Below are positions 45,852-58,002 of a DNA stretch of 64,000 nt, in pieces. This DNA comes from Entomortierella parvispora (lineage: Eukaryota > Mortierellomycota > Mortierellomycetes > Mortierellales > Mortierellaceae). Under the pieces are notes generated by a model. It worked only from the letters and a program-made list of their open reading frames with translations. It ran no database searches and was not told the DNA's origin. The translations under genes and the position numbers were made by a program. Where the stretch lies: NCBI GenBank assembly GCA_963573315.1, contig OY752142.1, positions 1 to 64,000 on the forward strand. Direction: 5' to 3'. How positions within the stretch are numbered: the first letter of the stretch is position 1; every line of letters begins with the position of its first letter.

Positions 45852-46857
45852 TAACGATCGTTTCTTCGTCTTCATCATCGCCCACATCATTCAACATCAT
45901 CCTCATTGCATACACACACACTTGATACTATGAATAAACATACCATACACAAATGTGTTTTACTTCCGCAGCCTGTTCTTTCGAACACGAATTGCATCAC
46001 TGGTCCACTTCACTCCTTTTTCTACCCGGTAATCCTCTTTTGTGAACGTGATTTTCCCTTCCACCCTCTTTCATAGTTTATCATGCAGGTCGTGATCTTG
46101 GAGTTTGACCCCTCCCTCTACGAAAGCAGCGGCAGTCCAAGCAGAGTTGAAAGCCTCGCATCGATGCAAGTCCATGTCACAGTTTGCTACTGAAAGGTCA
46201 GTTGGTTAGTGCTCTCGCTGATCAAGATCTATGCCAACAGTGGAGTTTTCTGACCTTCCAGGTCGCTTTGACACTCCGCTTCCAGGGACGCGTTTCCAAA
46301 GGATTTCCCATAGAGTACTTCCGTGGACACAAACCTCTGTCTGGAGTGCTCTCCAATGTGGCGCGGGACCATGGTTTGAGCTTGCCCGAGTGGTTTGCTC
46401 TGGGCTGTGAAGGAAAGTGAAAAAATGGGCGTTCGCACCTCCGCTTCGCCATCATAATCATCATCTCCATCATCTCCTGCATTTTGCTTAATCTCTGGTA
46501 TGTTGTAATGTGGGCTTTGCATTAATGTGAGATGAATCTCTGGCGTCAACGAATGACGGGAACAGCAACAGCATTGAATTCGTTCATGAACAATGAAACA
46601 TGCAAATGTAATGTCAGTATGTCAGTCGAACCAACGTCAGTTCTAAAGCTATCCTCTTGACCCGTTGTTTAGGCCTCTCCTTCCTGTCCTCTTCCTCTTT
46701 TATCCAGACATCCTACGTTTCATCTCAATCTTTCGCACACATCTTTTCTCCGATAGTCCACCGTGAGTCATTTTTGGTAGGTCAATTGCTATTCAGCAAG
46801 TGCAAAGGCTGAATTCAGGAACAATGAACTGACAATTACGGACTCAGAGAACGGGCC
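45852..46857. other. Intergenic region upstream of the NACHT receptor
   Basis: No gene supported. Short frames on both strands at 46184-46550 share the same bases. A possible 5' UTR intron for the receptor runs from GTGAGT near 46761 to CAG near 46847. Confidence 0.45.
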
Positions 46858-49800
46858 ATGTTTGATTTTAGGCCCAAAAGCGCGCTCCCGGCGCAGAAGG
46901 CACTAGAGCTCGTTAAAGTCCAGCTTACGCACGCTCGGGAATCCAACGACGATGCGATGAAAGCAGTCTGGTGCGACTACGCTGACACCGTACTTGGCAA
47001 CATGAGGAATCTTGTCAAACGACCGAGCCCTAGCAGAAAGAACGAGGACAGTCAGACTCTTCAGTTACAGCAGGATATCGCGGACGCGTATTTGGAGCAT
47101 GCCAATTTGGTTGCGGATTTGCAGCTCGTTGAAAAAGCTGAAGCCAGTCGGCGACGAGCAAACAAATGGGGGTAAGCATTGAGAACTGTATATAAATGCT
47201 TTGAAGTTCTGTAAGACAGCAAGTAACAAATGATATCCTATTATTTAGTGGATCCCGTGCAAGCAAGCTGGATACTGCAGGTACGGTATCCAAGACTACT
47301 GGAGCTCCAGATTTTGCGTCAGTCCCCAAAAGTGTGTTCCCCGAGGATACAAGTCCCCTCGCTTTACCATGGACGTTCCCAAAACCGGATGGTCGAGTTG
47401 AAAGCACACCCCAGCTTGTCTCGTGCCTGAGTCTCTTGAAGCAAAAATCTGAGGATCTGCCTGAGGATGCCCTAGATCCGGTCGCACGAAAATGGCTGAA
47501 GGAGACTGCCCCGAATTTGGATGAAAAAGCAAGACTGGAGACGATGGCTACAGATATCATCAGGGCTTTTACTCGAGATGAGATCAAAGATAAGAAGGCA
47601 ATTGCAGAAGTCATCTGTCTGGCTCCTGTTCTTGGCGAGGACGATTTTCGGTTCCTACTCAGTCTATTTCTCAAAAACATGGACGGATCACGGATCTTGG
47701 ACAAAGGAGCACTCTGGGGGCTGGCGCGATTGCTGCAAGGTGCCTCACCAGGGCATTTGCATGCACAGGATCTAATCGAAGTCCTTACACCAATGAGCAG
47801 CCGCCTGCAGGAAACTCACGAACAGTCGCCCGATCATATCTTCGAGTTGACTATGGCAGTCTCGAGTGTTTTGGATGCCATGGCCGACACGAAAGTTACA
47901 GGACTGAAGCGAGAAGAACTTCATGGGCCTCTATTAGCCTTCCTCGGTGGCCTCCAAGGGAGTAACGACCCGTACCTCAAGTATTACGCATCTTATGCAT
48001 TCCAGGCCTTGCTTTGCGTTCCGGACGACGAATCGCCATGGCAGGCGACTGTAAGAAGGACCACGGCAGTGGTTAAAGGAATTTCCGGACTGGTCAGCGC
48101 TGTCAAGGGACTTGATCTCAATGGCTTCATTTCTGGCCTTCAAGACATTCAAAAAGGTTTTGAAGGAGTCCAGCAAATTTTCGCCCTGGGTCAGACTGCC
48201 TACGAGGGTATTAGCGCCGTCGTGGAAAGTGGACAGGATTTGACTGATAGTTTGAAGGATGCTCTCACATTCAATCGCAAGCGTGCCTGGTACTCTGCTC
48301 TGCGGGGAGCGGACACTTTGATCGACGGTGGGGAGCTTGCCAAACTAAGAACTCTTATCTGTGAGGCACCATGCCGGCGAGAGCTCTATTTCCAGTGGGG
48401 TGTTTGCCAACGGCTAGGCATTTTGGCTGCGAACTCATTGTGGGGAATTGAAACACGTCAGGGTGCAGTACGGTTCCTCGAGGAAATCTACCGCGGCGAT
48501 AATACCTGGGGACAGCACCTTCCTGTCAAAGGCTACATTCTCGATATCCTTAGGCAGCTGAACAAGATGGAAAATGACCTCCAAGGTATTTGCACCATAC
48601 ACGCCCATGGGTTTATTTTCAAGATCAATTCTGACAAATTTTATTGCAATAGTTGCTTCATTGCTCGAAGTTCTGGCGACAGATGGGGATGCAACAAAAC
48701 AGGATACCTATAGGGCCTCTGCCACGACCACGCCAACGCAACCATTGGTAAAGTCTGGCCTCCCGGAAATAGCGTCCCCTTCTTTGCTGGATCGTGTGCT
48801 GAAAAGAACGGATGTGGAAGCAGATCTACGTCGGATTGCCCGCCAGCGCTTTATAGAACGAGGCGGCACAGTGTATGTCCCCCCCTTGGCCAAGGCACAT
48901 CTCCATGCAGTAGATGAAGAGGCTTACCCGCTCACTCCAAAGGTCGACGAGTTTTTGAAAGGCGACCAGACGGTGTTGCTTCTCCTCGGAGATTCTGGAG
49001 TCGGAAAGACAACGTTCAACCGTGAACTTGACCTTAAACTTTGGAACACGTACAAACCCAGGACTGGGCGAATCCCGCTGCTGATCAGTCTTCCCGCCAT
49101 CGAACGACCGGATAAAGATCTTATTGCCAAGCATCTCCGTCTCTGCGAATTTAATGAATCGCAGATCCGGGAGTTGAAGGATCGCGAATTTGTTGTCATC
49201 TGTGATGGTTATGATGAGAGCCAGCAGACTCAGAACCTCTATGAATCAAATGGTTGGAATCAAGACGGAGGGTGGAAAGTGCAAATGGTTGTCAGCTGCA
49301 GAAGCGAGCGGGTTGGTCAGGACTACCTCGACCTCTTCCAACCCAGCTTGGCAAATCCATCGGACCCTAGTTTGCTAGTGCAGGCGGTGCTGATACCCTT
49401 CTCGATGGGTCAAGTCAAAGAATACATTGCTCAATACGTGCTGATCAAGAGACCGCTTTGGGAGGCATCCGACTACGAAGGCATCCTGGACCAGATTCCC
49501 AGTTTGCAGGACCTCGTCAAGAACCCATTCCTGTTGACGCTATCGTTGGAAGTTTTACCAAGGCTTACCAGTCCAGGTCAAAAGCTAGCTGCGAACAAAA
49601 TCACCCGTGTGCTGCTATATGACGAGTTCGTGGCTCAATGGCTGGAACGGAACAAGAAGAGGCTTGCCGCACAAGATTTAAGCGACAAGGAGAAAGCAGC
49701 ATTTGAGAGTCTTTCGGACGACGGCTTTACTCTGCAGGGTCTTGTCTATCTCAAGGATTTGTCTGCCGCGATTTACAGGGAACAAAATGGAACCCCTGTG

Positions 49801-52800
49801 GTTGATTACTCCAAAGCGCGGGATCAACAAACCTGGAAAGAGCAATTTTTTGGCCGAAAGGATGACGAGATTCGGCTATTGCAAAAGGCGATGCCTCTGA
49901 CGCGCAATGGCAGTCGGTTCGGCTTTATTCACAGGTCGATTCTCGAGTACGGAGTCAGTCGCGCTATTTATGAGCCCCAAAAGCGGACAGGGATCAAATT
50001 GCAGGAAATCGAATCCGACACAAAACGACATAAGCGCACCGGGTCGGTTCTCAGTTTTGAGTCTGCGTGGATGGTCGAGGCGGAGGCAGCTGAAACTCCA
50101 AAAAAGGGACCTGATCCTGACTCACTGCTAGTGAAGCGGAACTTCGTCAAGGATAGCTCGGTGATTCAGTTCCTGGTCGAGCGCTCCCAAGCGGAACCAG
50201 CGTTCAAGGATCAACTCCTCGCCTTCATTGAGGAATCCAAGAACGACAGCAGCAAGAAATGGCGCACTGCGGCCACAAATGCAATTACAATCCTTATCAA
50301 ATCAGGGATGCATTTCTCGGGCCAAGATCTACAGAATATTCAAGTTCCTGGAGCAGATCTGAGCAATGGGGTATTTGATTCCACTCAGTTACAAGGAGCT
50401 GATCTCAGGAAAACCAATCTACAGGGCGCTTGGCTCCGCCAGGCCGATCTGACCAACACACGGATGCACTTAGCAAAGTTTGGAGAGTTACCAACACTCA
50501 AGGATGAAGATCTGTATGGCCCTTTTACCCTGTCGCGTGATGGAAAGACGCTTGCTGCCAGCACCGATTACGAAAAAATTCTCCTCTACGACACGTCGAC
50601 ATGGACTGCCCCAGTTTCCTTAGAGCTTGAACCAGAGGATGGTGAGGACAACAGATCGGATCACCTTTTGTTCTCACCCGACGGATCAATACTTGCCGCA
50701 GTAGGGAGTGCACTAGTGAGACTCTGGAACGTCGCCACCAAAAACTTCATCATCTTGGAAGGTCACCACTTCAAAGTCACTGGGCTAGACTTTTCACCCG
50801 ATGGCAACTATCTTGTTACGGCTGGTCATGACAAGACATTAAGACTTTGGAAAGTTGAGACTGGAGAGACAGTACAAATCTTCTACCATCCAAATCAACC
50901 TGGAGGCGTTGAACCTTCATCGTTTGAAGACCCCGAGGAGGAGCTCGATTACAGGATATCTTACAACGCCGTATCGGACGTCCGATTTTCTCATGATGGA
51001 AATATCATTGCTTCCAGCCATGATGATGGGTCTGCGGTGCTTTGGGATCCAGCAACAGGAGATTGTGTCCATCTCTTGAAAGGCTACTCAGAGTACGTAA
51101 ACGGAGTTGTTTTCTCGCCGGACGATTCGCAAATTGCAACATACGGGGTGGAGAAAACTATCAAAATCTGGGATGTTCACACGGGCGATTGCCTCTGGAC
51201 ATTAGAGGGACACGAAGGTGCGATCCTTGATCTTGCCTACTCGCCAACTACTCAACATATTGCTTCGGTTGCTGCCGATAATACTATAAGACTATGGGAC
51301 TCAACAACAGGCATCGCAGGCGCAATTTTAAGGGGACACACTGAAAATATCAATTCAATTGTCTATTCTCCCACAGGCAGGCAAATCCTCACCGCCAGTG
51401 ACGACAAAACAGTGCGGCTCTGGGATGCACAAAATGGTACTCTGGGTACTATCTACAGCGGCCATACAGATGCGGTTTCCAGAGCTGCATTCACAACGGA
51501 TGGACTCCAAATTGTATCCAGCAGCAATGACACGACGATCCGACTTTGGGATGCCAAAGCGTCAGCGATATCAAGCGATCAGGGGTCTTTTGGACATAAA
51601 TCAATGGTGTGCAGAACCCTCTACTTGCCCGATGGTCAACATATTGCATCTCAGTGCTCAGACTTGGTCCGGATTTGGGACAAGGAAACAGGGAAGCTCC
51701 GCCAAATCATGCAGGCTCCTGGATACTCCATAGCTGATGTTGCCTCATTGCCGAATGGCACGCAGATTGCTACATCAGGACGGGACAGAACCACAAGGCT
51801 ATGGGATCTGCAGACCGGCGAATGCACTTTTGTAATGCCAGGGTACGATCAACACGAAAACCAAGATGACGATGACGATAACGATATCAACTCGGAACTT
51901 GGGAATTATTTCACTGGCCTGGTAGTCTCGCCCAATGGCAATTGGATCGCCACCGCTGGTATCTACGGTGTTGCGTTGATTTGGAACCGACTCACTGGAG
52001 AGCTAGCGCATCAGTTGGAAGGTCACAGTCAAGCCGCCACTTTATTCGCCTTTTCTCCCCATAAGGAAAAAGACCTACTTCTAGCTACGGGCAGCAGGGA
52101 TACAACTGTTCGACTCTGGAATGTTCATACAGGACAATGCATGCATGTTCTCGAAGGTCATGGCGAGGGCATCGCCAAGATAGCGTTCCTGCAGCAAGGA
52201 ACAAGGATCGCCACTGCATCTGAAGACTGTACCCTTCGCCTATGGGACACGAATACAGGATCATGCCTCTGGGATGTCGATACTGGCTGCGTTGATATTA
52301 TCCAGTTCTCACATAATGCAACCCTCCTGGCCATGAACAGGGAGGACACGGAAACTTATGGAACCTTACTAATTTGGGATACATTGAAAGGCGAGCAGTT
52401 GTGGAGTCTGCAGGATGATACCCAAGGCTATGTATCCGCGTCCTTCTCCCCTGATGGTAGTCTGCTCGTCTCAAGCTGTAAGGATCAAGTTGTTCGACTC
52501 TGGGATTTGGCTACTGGACAACAGTTGACCACTGTGGAGAACATTCGAGGCGCCGTCTCGTCATATCAGTGGAGCACTGAGGCAGGTTCTGTGACTTCAG
52601 AGCAGCCGTCAGGTCGGATTCTGTGGTCACTAACGATCGGGGCGACAGATGGAGACCTAAGTGTTTGGAATCTCCTGGAGAAGACTGGTCACGACCAAGG
52701 ACGTCTTTCTGAATCAAGCATTGAGAAATCAATCAAAGATCTGGGCGTGACACTTGACGACGACACTGATCACGGAAGCGGTAACACCAGTGACAACGGC

Positions 52801-53121
52801 AACGGCAATGGCAACGGCAATGGCAGTAAGAACAAACAGTACAAGTTTGAATTGAAGTGGACCACTGCATATGGAAAATTCAATGCCGAAGCGGCCATTA
52901 TTGACGAAGTTAAAGGACTCAGTCGAACCAATATTCGTCTTTTGGAGCAAAACGGTGCTAAAGGTGTGCCAGTTACCTTGAATCTGCGCCAAGCTGCAAA
53001 CAAGTTAATGGACTCCAGAAAGCCCAAGAGACTTCTTTCACTTTTGGAAAGCCATAAGGCTGCTCTCAGCAAGCAGGACGGCCAGTCTGAAACCACCACA
53101 GCCAACGTTATCGCGCTCTAG
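46858..53121 (+). CDS. NACHT-pentapeptide-WD40 STAND receptor, 2039 residues
   Basis: NLR-like signalling ATPase. Exons: 46858-47171, 47249-48585, 48653-53121 (TAG). Domains: residues 1-550 helical, no known family (starts MFDFRPKSALPAQKALELVK; contains GISGLVSAVKGLDLNGFISG-type amphipathic helices and possible ARM-like repeats); NACHT about 655-800 with Walker A GDSGVGKTT near 662 and Walker B FVVICDGYDE near 730; helical STAND region with FIHRSILEYGVSRAIYE near 975; pentapeptide repeats about 1117-1155 (GADLSNGVFDSTQLQGADLR); about 16 WD40 repeats from 1174 to 1897, each ending in forms such as VRLWDVATG; an Asn/Gly linker and a final 100-residue domain (KFELKWTTAYGKFNAEAAII). STAND proteins of this build act in fungal self/non-self recognition and cell death; that role here is inferred. 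Ligand and effector are unknown. Confidence 0.9.
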
Positions 53122-53506
53122 AGGCAGTGAGTGGGAGATGCACCGTCGATGTAGATGTATTTAAGATATCATATCGAACCGAACTAAATCGAACTAATCG
53201 AATTACTCGAACTATTAATATCAACTACTCGAACTAAATCGAGGTGGCTTTGCTCCCAGAAATATGCGCCACCATCGCGACTTTCACCCTACCTGCTAGC
53301 GACGCGACTTGATGCGCCGACACTCCCTTGCTTCTTGACCACATCGTCGCCATCATTATTTCCAACATCGTCCCATTAGCAAACTCACGGAGCCAACGGC
53401 AGGAAGTAAACAAAAGTATTATCTCTGCACTCAAGGCGACAACAACAACGTTGACCAGAAGTCAAATCGATCCTCCTAACTCATCCAGGGACACAATCAA
53501 GGAGCA
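53122..53506. other. Intergenic region with AACTAATCG-like short repeats
   Basis: At about 53173-53243 the units TCGAACTAAATCGAAC and TCGAACTA recur five or six times in imperfect tandem. The remainder is the MAD1 upstream region, with no other gene seen. Confidence 0.5.
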
Positions 53507-56408
53507 ATGATGGTACGAATCAGTGAGAACAATTAACCGATTCCCAGTCACCCACCCATCTTTATGGACTCAAGTACTCGAAAGGATTATCGTACTGATT
53601 CATCCATCACATCTCTGTTACCACCTTAGAGCAATCCAGGACAATCGAGTGCGCAGAGACTGGACAATGCACGAGGTCGCTCGAGAGTAGAAACAGATGG
53701 TAATTGCCACACTCAAGATCTACTTCTGTCTTTCCTGTCAATGTTGTTTGTACTTTTCTAATCGAGTTACATCTATTCTCAGAACACGAAGTCACCCGCA
53801 AGCGTCTCAGGGACACAGAGTATGAACTTTCCAGTACAAGGACGGATCTCGAGAGAAAAATCGTGACGATGGAACATGAAGCCAGGCAGGCAGAATTGCT
53901 CCGGACAAAGCTGAACGAGAGAGTTAGTTCTCTAGAAAGCGATCGGAGGTTTCTGTACGAACAAAAAAAGTCTTTGATGCAAAAAGTACAGACTATGGAG
54001 AGTGAGGGTCTCGAGTCCAAGGTAAACAGGGGTCTTGTAATCAGGAGAATGGCCGACCTATATGATGGCATTATTGACAACTGTTGCGTTGCTTTGCATG
54101 TAGACCATGACCACGGATATCATCTCAGGATTGCGGGAGGAAAACATCAGAATCAAGGATCAACTCTCACAGCTGCAGGAACAGAGCCGCGCTACTGAAA
54201 GCGAACTGTCTCATAAAGTCCGAACTCTCTCGGCCTCGCTTTCATACCATCAGGAAACTCTATCGCAGACACAGGGCGACAGTGCATCACAAAGTAGTCT
54301 AGCAGAATCAAAACATCGACAGCTGACAGAAGCCCAAGGTCAGATCGCAGATCTCGAGGATCAGATTCGACAGCTACGATCCACCATCCAAGGACAGGAC
54401 GATGTGGCTCGGGTGCAGCGGGAACTCAAGACGCAGGTCGCCTACATCAAGCAGTTGGAAGGAACAAGCCGGCAGTTAACAGCAGAGAATAGACATTACA
54501 AGGATCTCTATCGCAATGCAGAGGTCCTCAGGGAAGAAAAGTCAGGTCTGGAACAACGGCTGAAAATGCAAGATGAATTGCGGACGAAATGCGCAAGACT
54601 TGAAGTCGAAAATGAAGTCCTTGAAAAAGAAAAGGAGCAATGGTAAGTCTCATTCTTTGATATACAGACATTTCAAAGCAAAAAAATGGCCATTAACAAT
54701 TATATGTTCCTACCCCTCTCATAGGACTGTATTTCTGGAAAGCAAGGACTCCACAGGCTTTGGTTCCCCTGGCGAACTGGTCAAGACATTGGCCATTACT
54801 CGAGCTACGACAACTTCCTTGACTGCAGAAAAGAAGGAGCTTGAAAAGACTATGAATGAACAGAGTTCACATATCCAGACGCTCGAGACAAACATTGAGA
54901 GTTTGCAGCAGGCTTTAGTGGAGAAGGATGAGGCCTGCAAAAAACAAGCGGCTCGCGCTCGCCAGCAGGAACGTATCAAGGATCTTGCGCTCCGTCAAGT
55001 TGAAAGTTTGAAAGAACAATTGGTAGGTGGTCTGTGAGAGTAAAGGGCCCTGGGATATCGGAGAGGACATTTTCTAAATGATTGTGTTCAAATGCGTCAC
55101 TTTAGAAATCTTACGACACAGAGGAAGCACAGCTCATGGGAGGCTCGTATGACAATCAAAAGAATGTCAGGATTGAACACTTGGAAGCTCAGGTCCAGGA
55201 GCTGTTGGCCCAGCTTGAGAAGGCTGGACATGCCGGTGGCCATGCAGCGGACGACACTACGACAGGAGGTCTTGACCTTTTAAGGACAATTGAGGCGCAG
55301 AGAATGACTACGTTTAATCAGATCCAAGGAGAGAAACAGGCCATCCTTCAAGGTAACATTACTGAACTGGATATACAAACAGTCAAATACCTTGAGTTGT
55401 GTAAAAGTTTTGAAGTCTTACATTTCCATCTGCCATATATTAGCCAAACACGAATTGGAAGAAGGCCTGGATTATCTCAGAAAAGAAAATGCATCGCTGG
55501 AGGCTGCCATTAGCAAGTATCAGACTGTAATTGAGGCCGGGGCTGTAGCCCCTTTGACTTCTAAGACTCAACCAGCAGCAGACATTGTCTCTACGCAAAG
55601 TGCTCGTCAGCAACAAATTTTGGAAGAACTGGAAAAAGAAAACGAGGAGCTTATTCAGCTGGTGGCCGACCTTCGGCCTGCATCCACGTCCAGACCTGCG
55701 AATGTAGCCTTGGATGCCGATGGCGATACGGAGATCCCTTTGCAGGACGAAGGTTTGATCCCCAGAGCGAGCTACATCCGCATCAAAGTACACCGTGATC
55801 ATCTTGTGCAAGAGATGCGCGATCGTACAAAGCGTGAAAAGAGACTCCAGAAGGTATGGCCTGTTTGAAGATATTCTCGACTGAAATTTCGTATGAGGGA
55901 TCTAAGTGCTTTCTGTTTTCTTTATGGGTAGTCATGGGCACTCAAGGCTGAGGAATTTCGAAAAGTTGTGGATTCATTCTTGGGCTATAAGATGCACTTT
56001 CTTGATAACGGACAAGTCGAACTGGTCTCGATCTATGAGCCAGAACAGGATCAGGCGTTTGTCTTTAACTTGAAGAGCCACGATGGAACGATGGCCTGGC
56101 GATCTGCAAGCGGCAATCTACAACGAAAACATGGAGACACACTGGCGCAATCCGTACAAGAGTTTGGAGACTGTATACCAGCGTTCCTCAGCCAAGTCAC
56201 TCTGAACCTTGTCAAGGAACAACATGAGCAGGCGGCTCTAAGAGGCGAATCGCTGGCCAGTAAAGGGCCAGCACGAGCTGGAAACGTGAGTGTAACTGAA
56301 CCTCAAGCGCCGTTGGACTCTGAAGAATGTGAATCTTTATCTCGCGGTGTCGTATTTGACGAGAGTGACTCTGAGAGGGAGGACCAAGGGATGTCGGTAG
56401 ATTCGTGA
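53507..56408 (+). CDS. MAD1: Spindle assembly checkpoint protein Mad1
   Basis: Coiled-coil scaffold that holds Mad2 at unattached kinetochores. Eight exons: 53507-53512, 53630-53699, 53783-54021, 54104-54642, 54725-55022, 55106-55352, 55444-55853, 55932-56408 (TGA); 761 residues, close to yeast (749) and human (718). Seen: nearly continuous heptad-rich coiled coil through residues 20-590, then the conserved C-terminal part: RASYIRIKVHRDHLVQEMRD, RTKREKRLQK, SWALKAEEFRKVVDSFLGYK and MHFLDNGQVELVSIYEPEQD, the RWD-like Mad1 end. Past this is an acidic tail (DESDSEREDQGMS). The first coding exon is only ATGATG, spliced in frame to SNPGQSS; this start is the least certain part. The Mad2-binding segment was not pinned down. 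Confidence 0.88.
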
Positions 56409-56526
56409 GCATCGTCATAGACATCGAGGTCCGTGCGCAAAAATGAAGATAAAATCGTCGTCACACCACTCCATTTCTTTTCTTGTCCCACTCCATTTCA
56501 CAATTGCCTGCCCCACTGTCCAAAAA

Positions 56527-57155
56527 ATGAAATTCTTTGCTGTCGTCGCATTCCTTGCTGCAGTCGTTGCCGTGGCAGCCGCTGCTTTACCGGTCGAGCC
56601 CAGGAATGCATTCATGATGCATGAAGCTAATGACCAACAATACGTGGTTGAAGAGCGAAAGCCCGTCCAAAGTAATGACCTCCAACTTTCAGCTTTTTTT
56701 CCCCCAATTGCGCTCAATGCATACCTGAACTCCACTTTTGCCTTCATTTCTCTGGAAATAACTCTGAGTTATGTTATGTTCGTTGCTGTCATTGAAACAA
56801 ACAGGCACCGGAAGGTCGTACATTGTCGTCTTCAAAGACACGACCGCCGCGCATGTGATTGAAAAGGCCGAAAAGGACATCCAGGAGCTGGGTGGTAAAA
56901 TCGGCCAGAGATACAACACGGTTCTCAAGGGCTTCTCTGCCTGGATGCCTGGCCACATCTACATGGCCCTCTCGACCAACCCCTTCATCGATTACATCGA
57001 AGAGGATGGTGAAGGTAAAATGAACGGGTTTTAAATCCGACCACCCTCTCTTTTTTTTTTTTTTCGTTTCTCACGACGTTCTCGTTTTCTTGATGGAAAC
57101 TAATCTTTCTATTGAATGTTTATACGTTACTATAGTCTCCGCTTACAAGGCGTAA
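56527..57155 (+). CDS. Secreted inhibitor-I9-type protease inhibitor
   Basis: Small protein of 124 residues. Exons: 56527-56671, 56805-57014, 57136-57155 (TAA). Seen: signal peptide (MKFFAVVAFLAAVVAVAAAA), a linker, and one I9 domain: GRSYIVVFKDTTAAHVIEKA, then GGKIGQRYNTVLKGFSAWMP and FIDYIEEDGEVSAYKA. This is the fold of subtilase propeptides and of stand-alone inhibitors such as yeast Pbi2 and the Pleurotus proteinase A inhibitor. No catalytic domain follows, so it should act as a free inhibitor or chaperone of a subtilisin-like protease. Unlike Pbi2 it has a signal peptide, so it is secreted or vacuolar. The last coding exon is only 20 bases. Confidence 0.88.
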
Positions 57156-57382
57156 ATGTTCCTTGTCCCGCTGCAATCAACCCTACGTTGTTCTCACCAA
57201 ATGTAGTTCGTTCAATATATCTTGCCCAGAGTCGGGCCGAAACCCGACCGTTGGTGAACTCCCAAAAAAAAAACCAGTCGGCTTCAATTCACGTGATATA
57301 TCGAAGTTGTCACGTGAATGTATGGTGATTCGTCACGTGATGTAGGGTTCTTAGAGATGTTGAAAAATTTGTGTTCATCAAA
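57156..57382. promoter_or_regulatory. Region with three TCACGTGA boxes before tRNA-Asp
   Basis: TCACGTGA occurs at 57289-57296, 57310-57317 and 57333-57340, spaced 21 and 23 bp, about two helical turns apart. Such palindromic E-boxes bind bHLH factors (Cbf1/Pho4 type). No gene starts directly downstream apart from the tRNA. Confidence 0.5.
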
Positions 57383-57454
57383 TCCCCGATAGTATAGTGG
57401 TGAGTATCTCCGCCTGTCACGCGGAAGACCCGGGTTCAATTCCCGGTCGAGGAG
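57383..57454 (+). tRNA. tRNA-Asp (anticodon GTC)
   Basis: A 72-base cloverleaf: acceptor TCCCCGA/TCGAGGA, D-arm with GTATAGTGGTGAGTATC, anticodon stem TCCGC/GCGGA with loop CTGTCAC (anticodon GTC), T-arm CCGGG-TTCAATT-CCCGG, discriminator G. No intron. The acceptor stem has one mismatch, C4 opposite A69; other fungal tRNA-Asp genes usually have T4. A T-run (TTTT) follows at 57457, suited to Pol III termination. Confidence 0.95.
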
Positions 57455-58002
57455 CATTTTTTGACCATTGCGGCCTGCAGCCAGGCCCCTTGGCGCGTGC
57501 TTTTTTTTGGCAGGCAGCTGCAAGGAGAAGCTACTCAATAGGCTGGCTGTTGACCCTTTTGTTTTTTTGGATCATCTCCTCTTTCTTTTGCTTTATCGTT
57601 ACGAGTGGGACGGATTCATTTTGCATGGGATCATGATCTTGAGGAGGAGAGTGGTCATAGAGAAGAAAGAAGACCATCGCGCTTACACCCTAGGTTGCTT
57701 TACACGTACTCGGGCAGACTATTTCGTAGAAAGCAACAACGGAAGTCGATCCTACAAACGGCACTTTCGCGTTACAAATTCATAAAGTAAAGGGTAAAGG
57801 TTTCTGCCCGGACAAAGACTCTTACAAACGCTAACGAATGCGCGATCAAGATGACTCTGCAACAAAAAGAGACGTGTTTTTCTTCTTGACTAGAAGTTTT
57901 TATCTGGACGAACACTACGACAAGGCAACTACTACTCTATGTACATTTTTTGCGTGTTTGTGTGTGCGAAGAAGCAAATGGAACTTGTCTCTTTTTGTTT
58001 TG
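57455..58002. other. Intergenic region after tRNA-Asp
   Basis: No gene seen; this is the 3' flank of HSP78 on the minus strand and of the tRNA on the plus strand. Confidence 0.5.
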
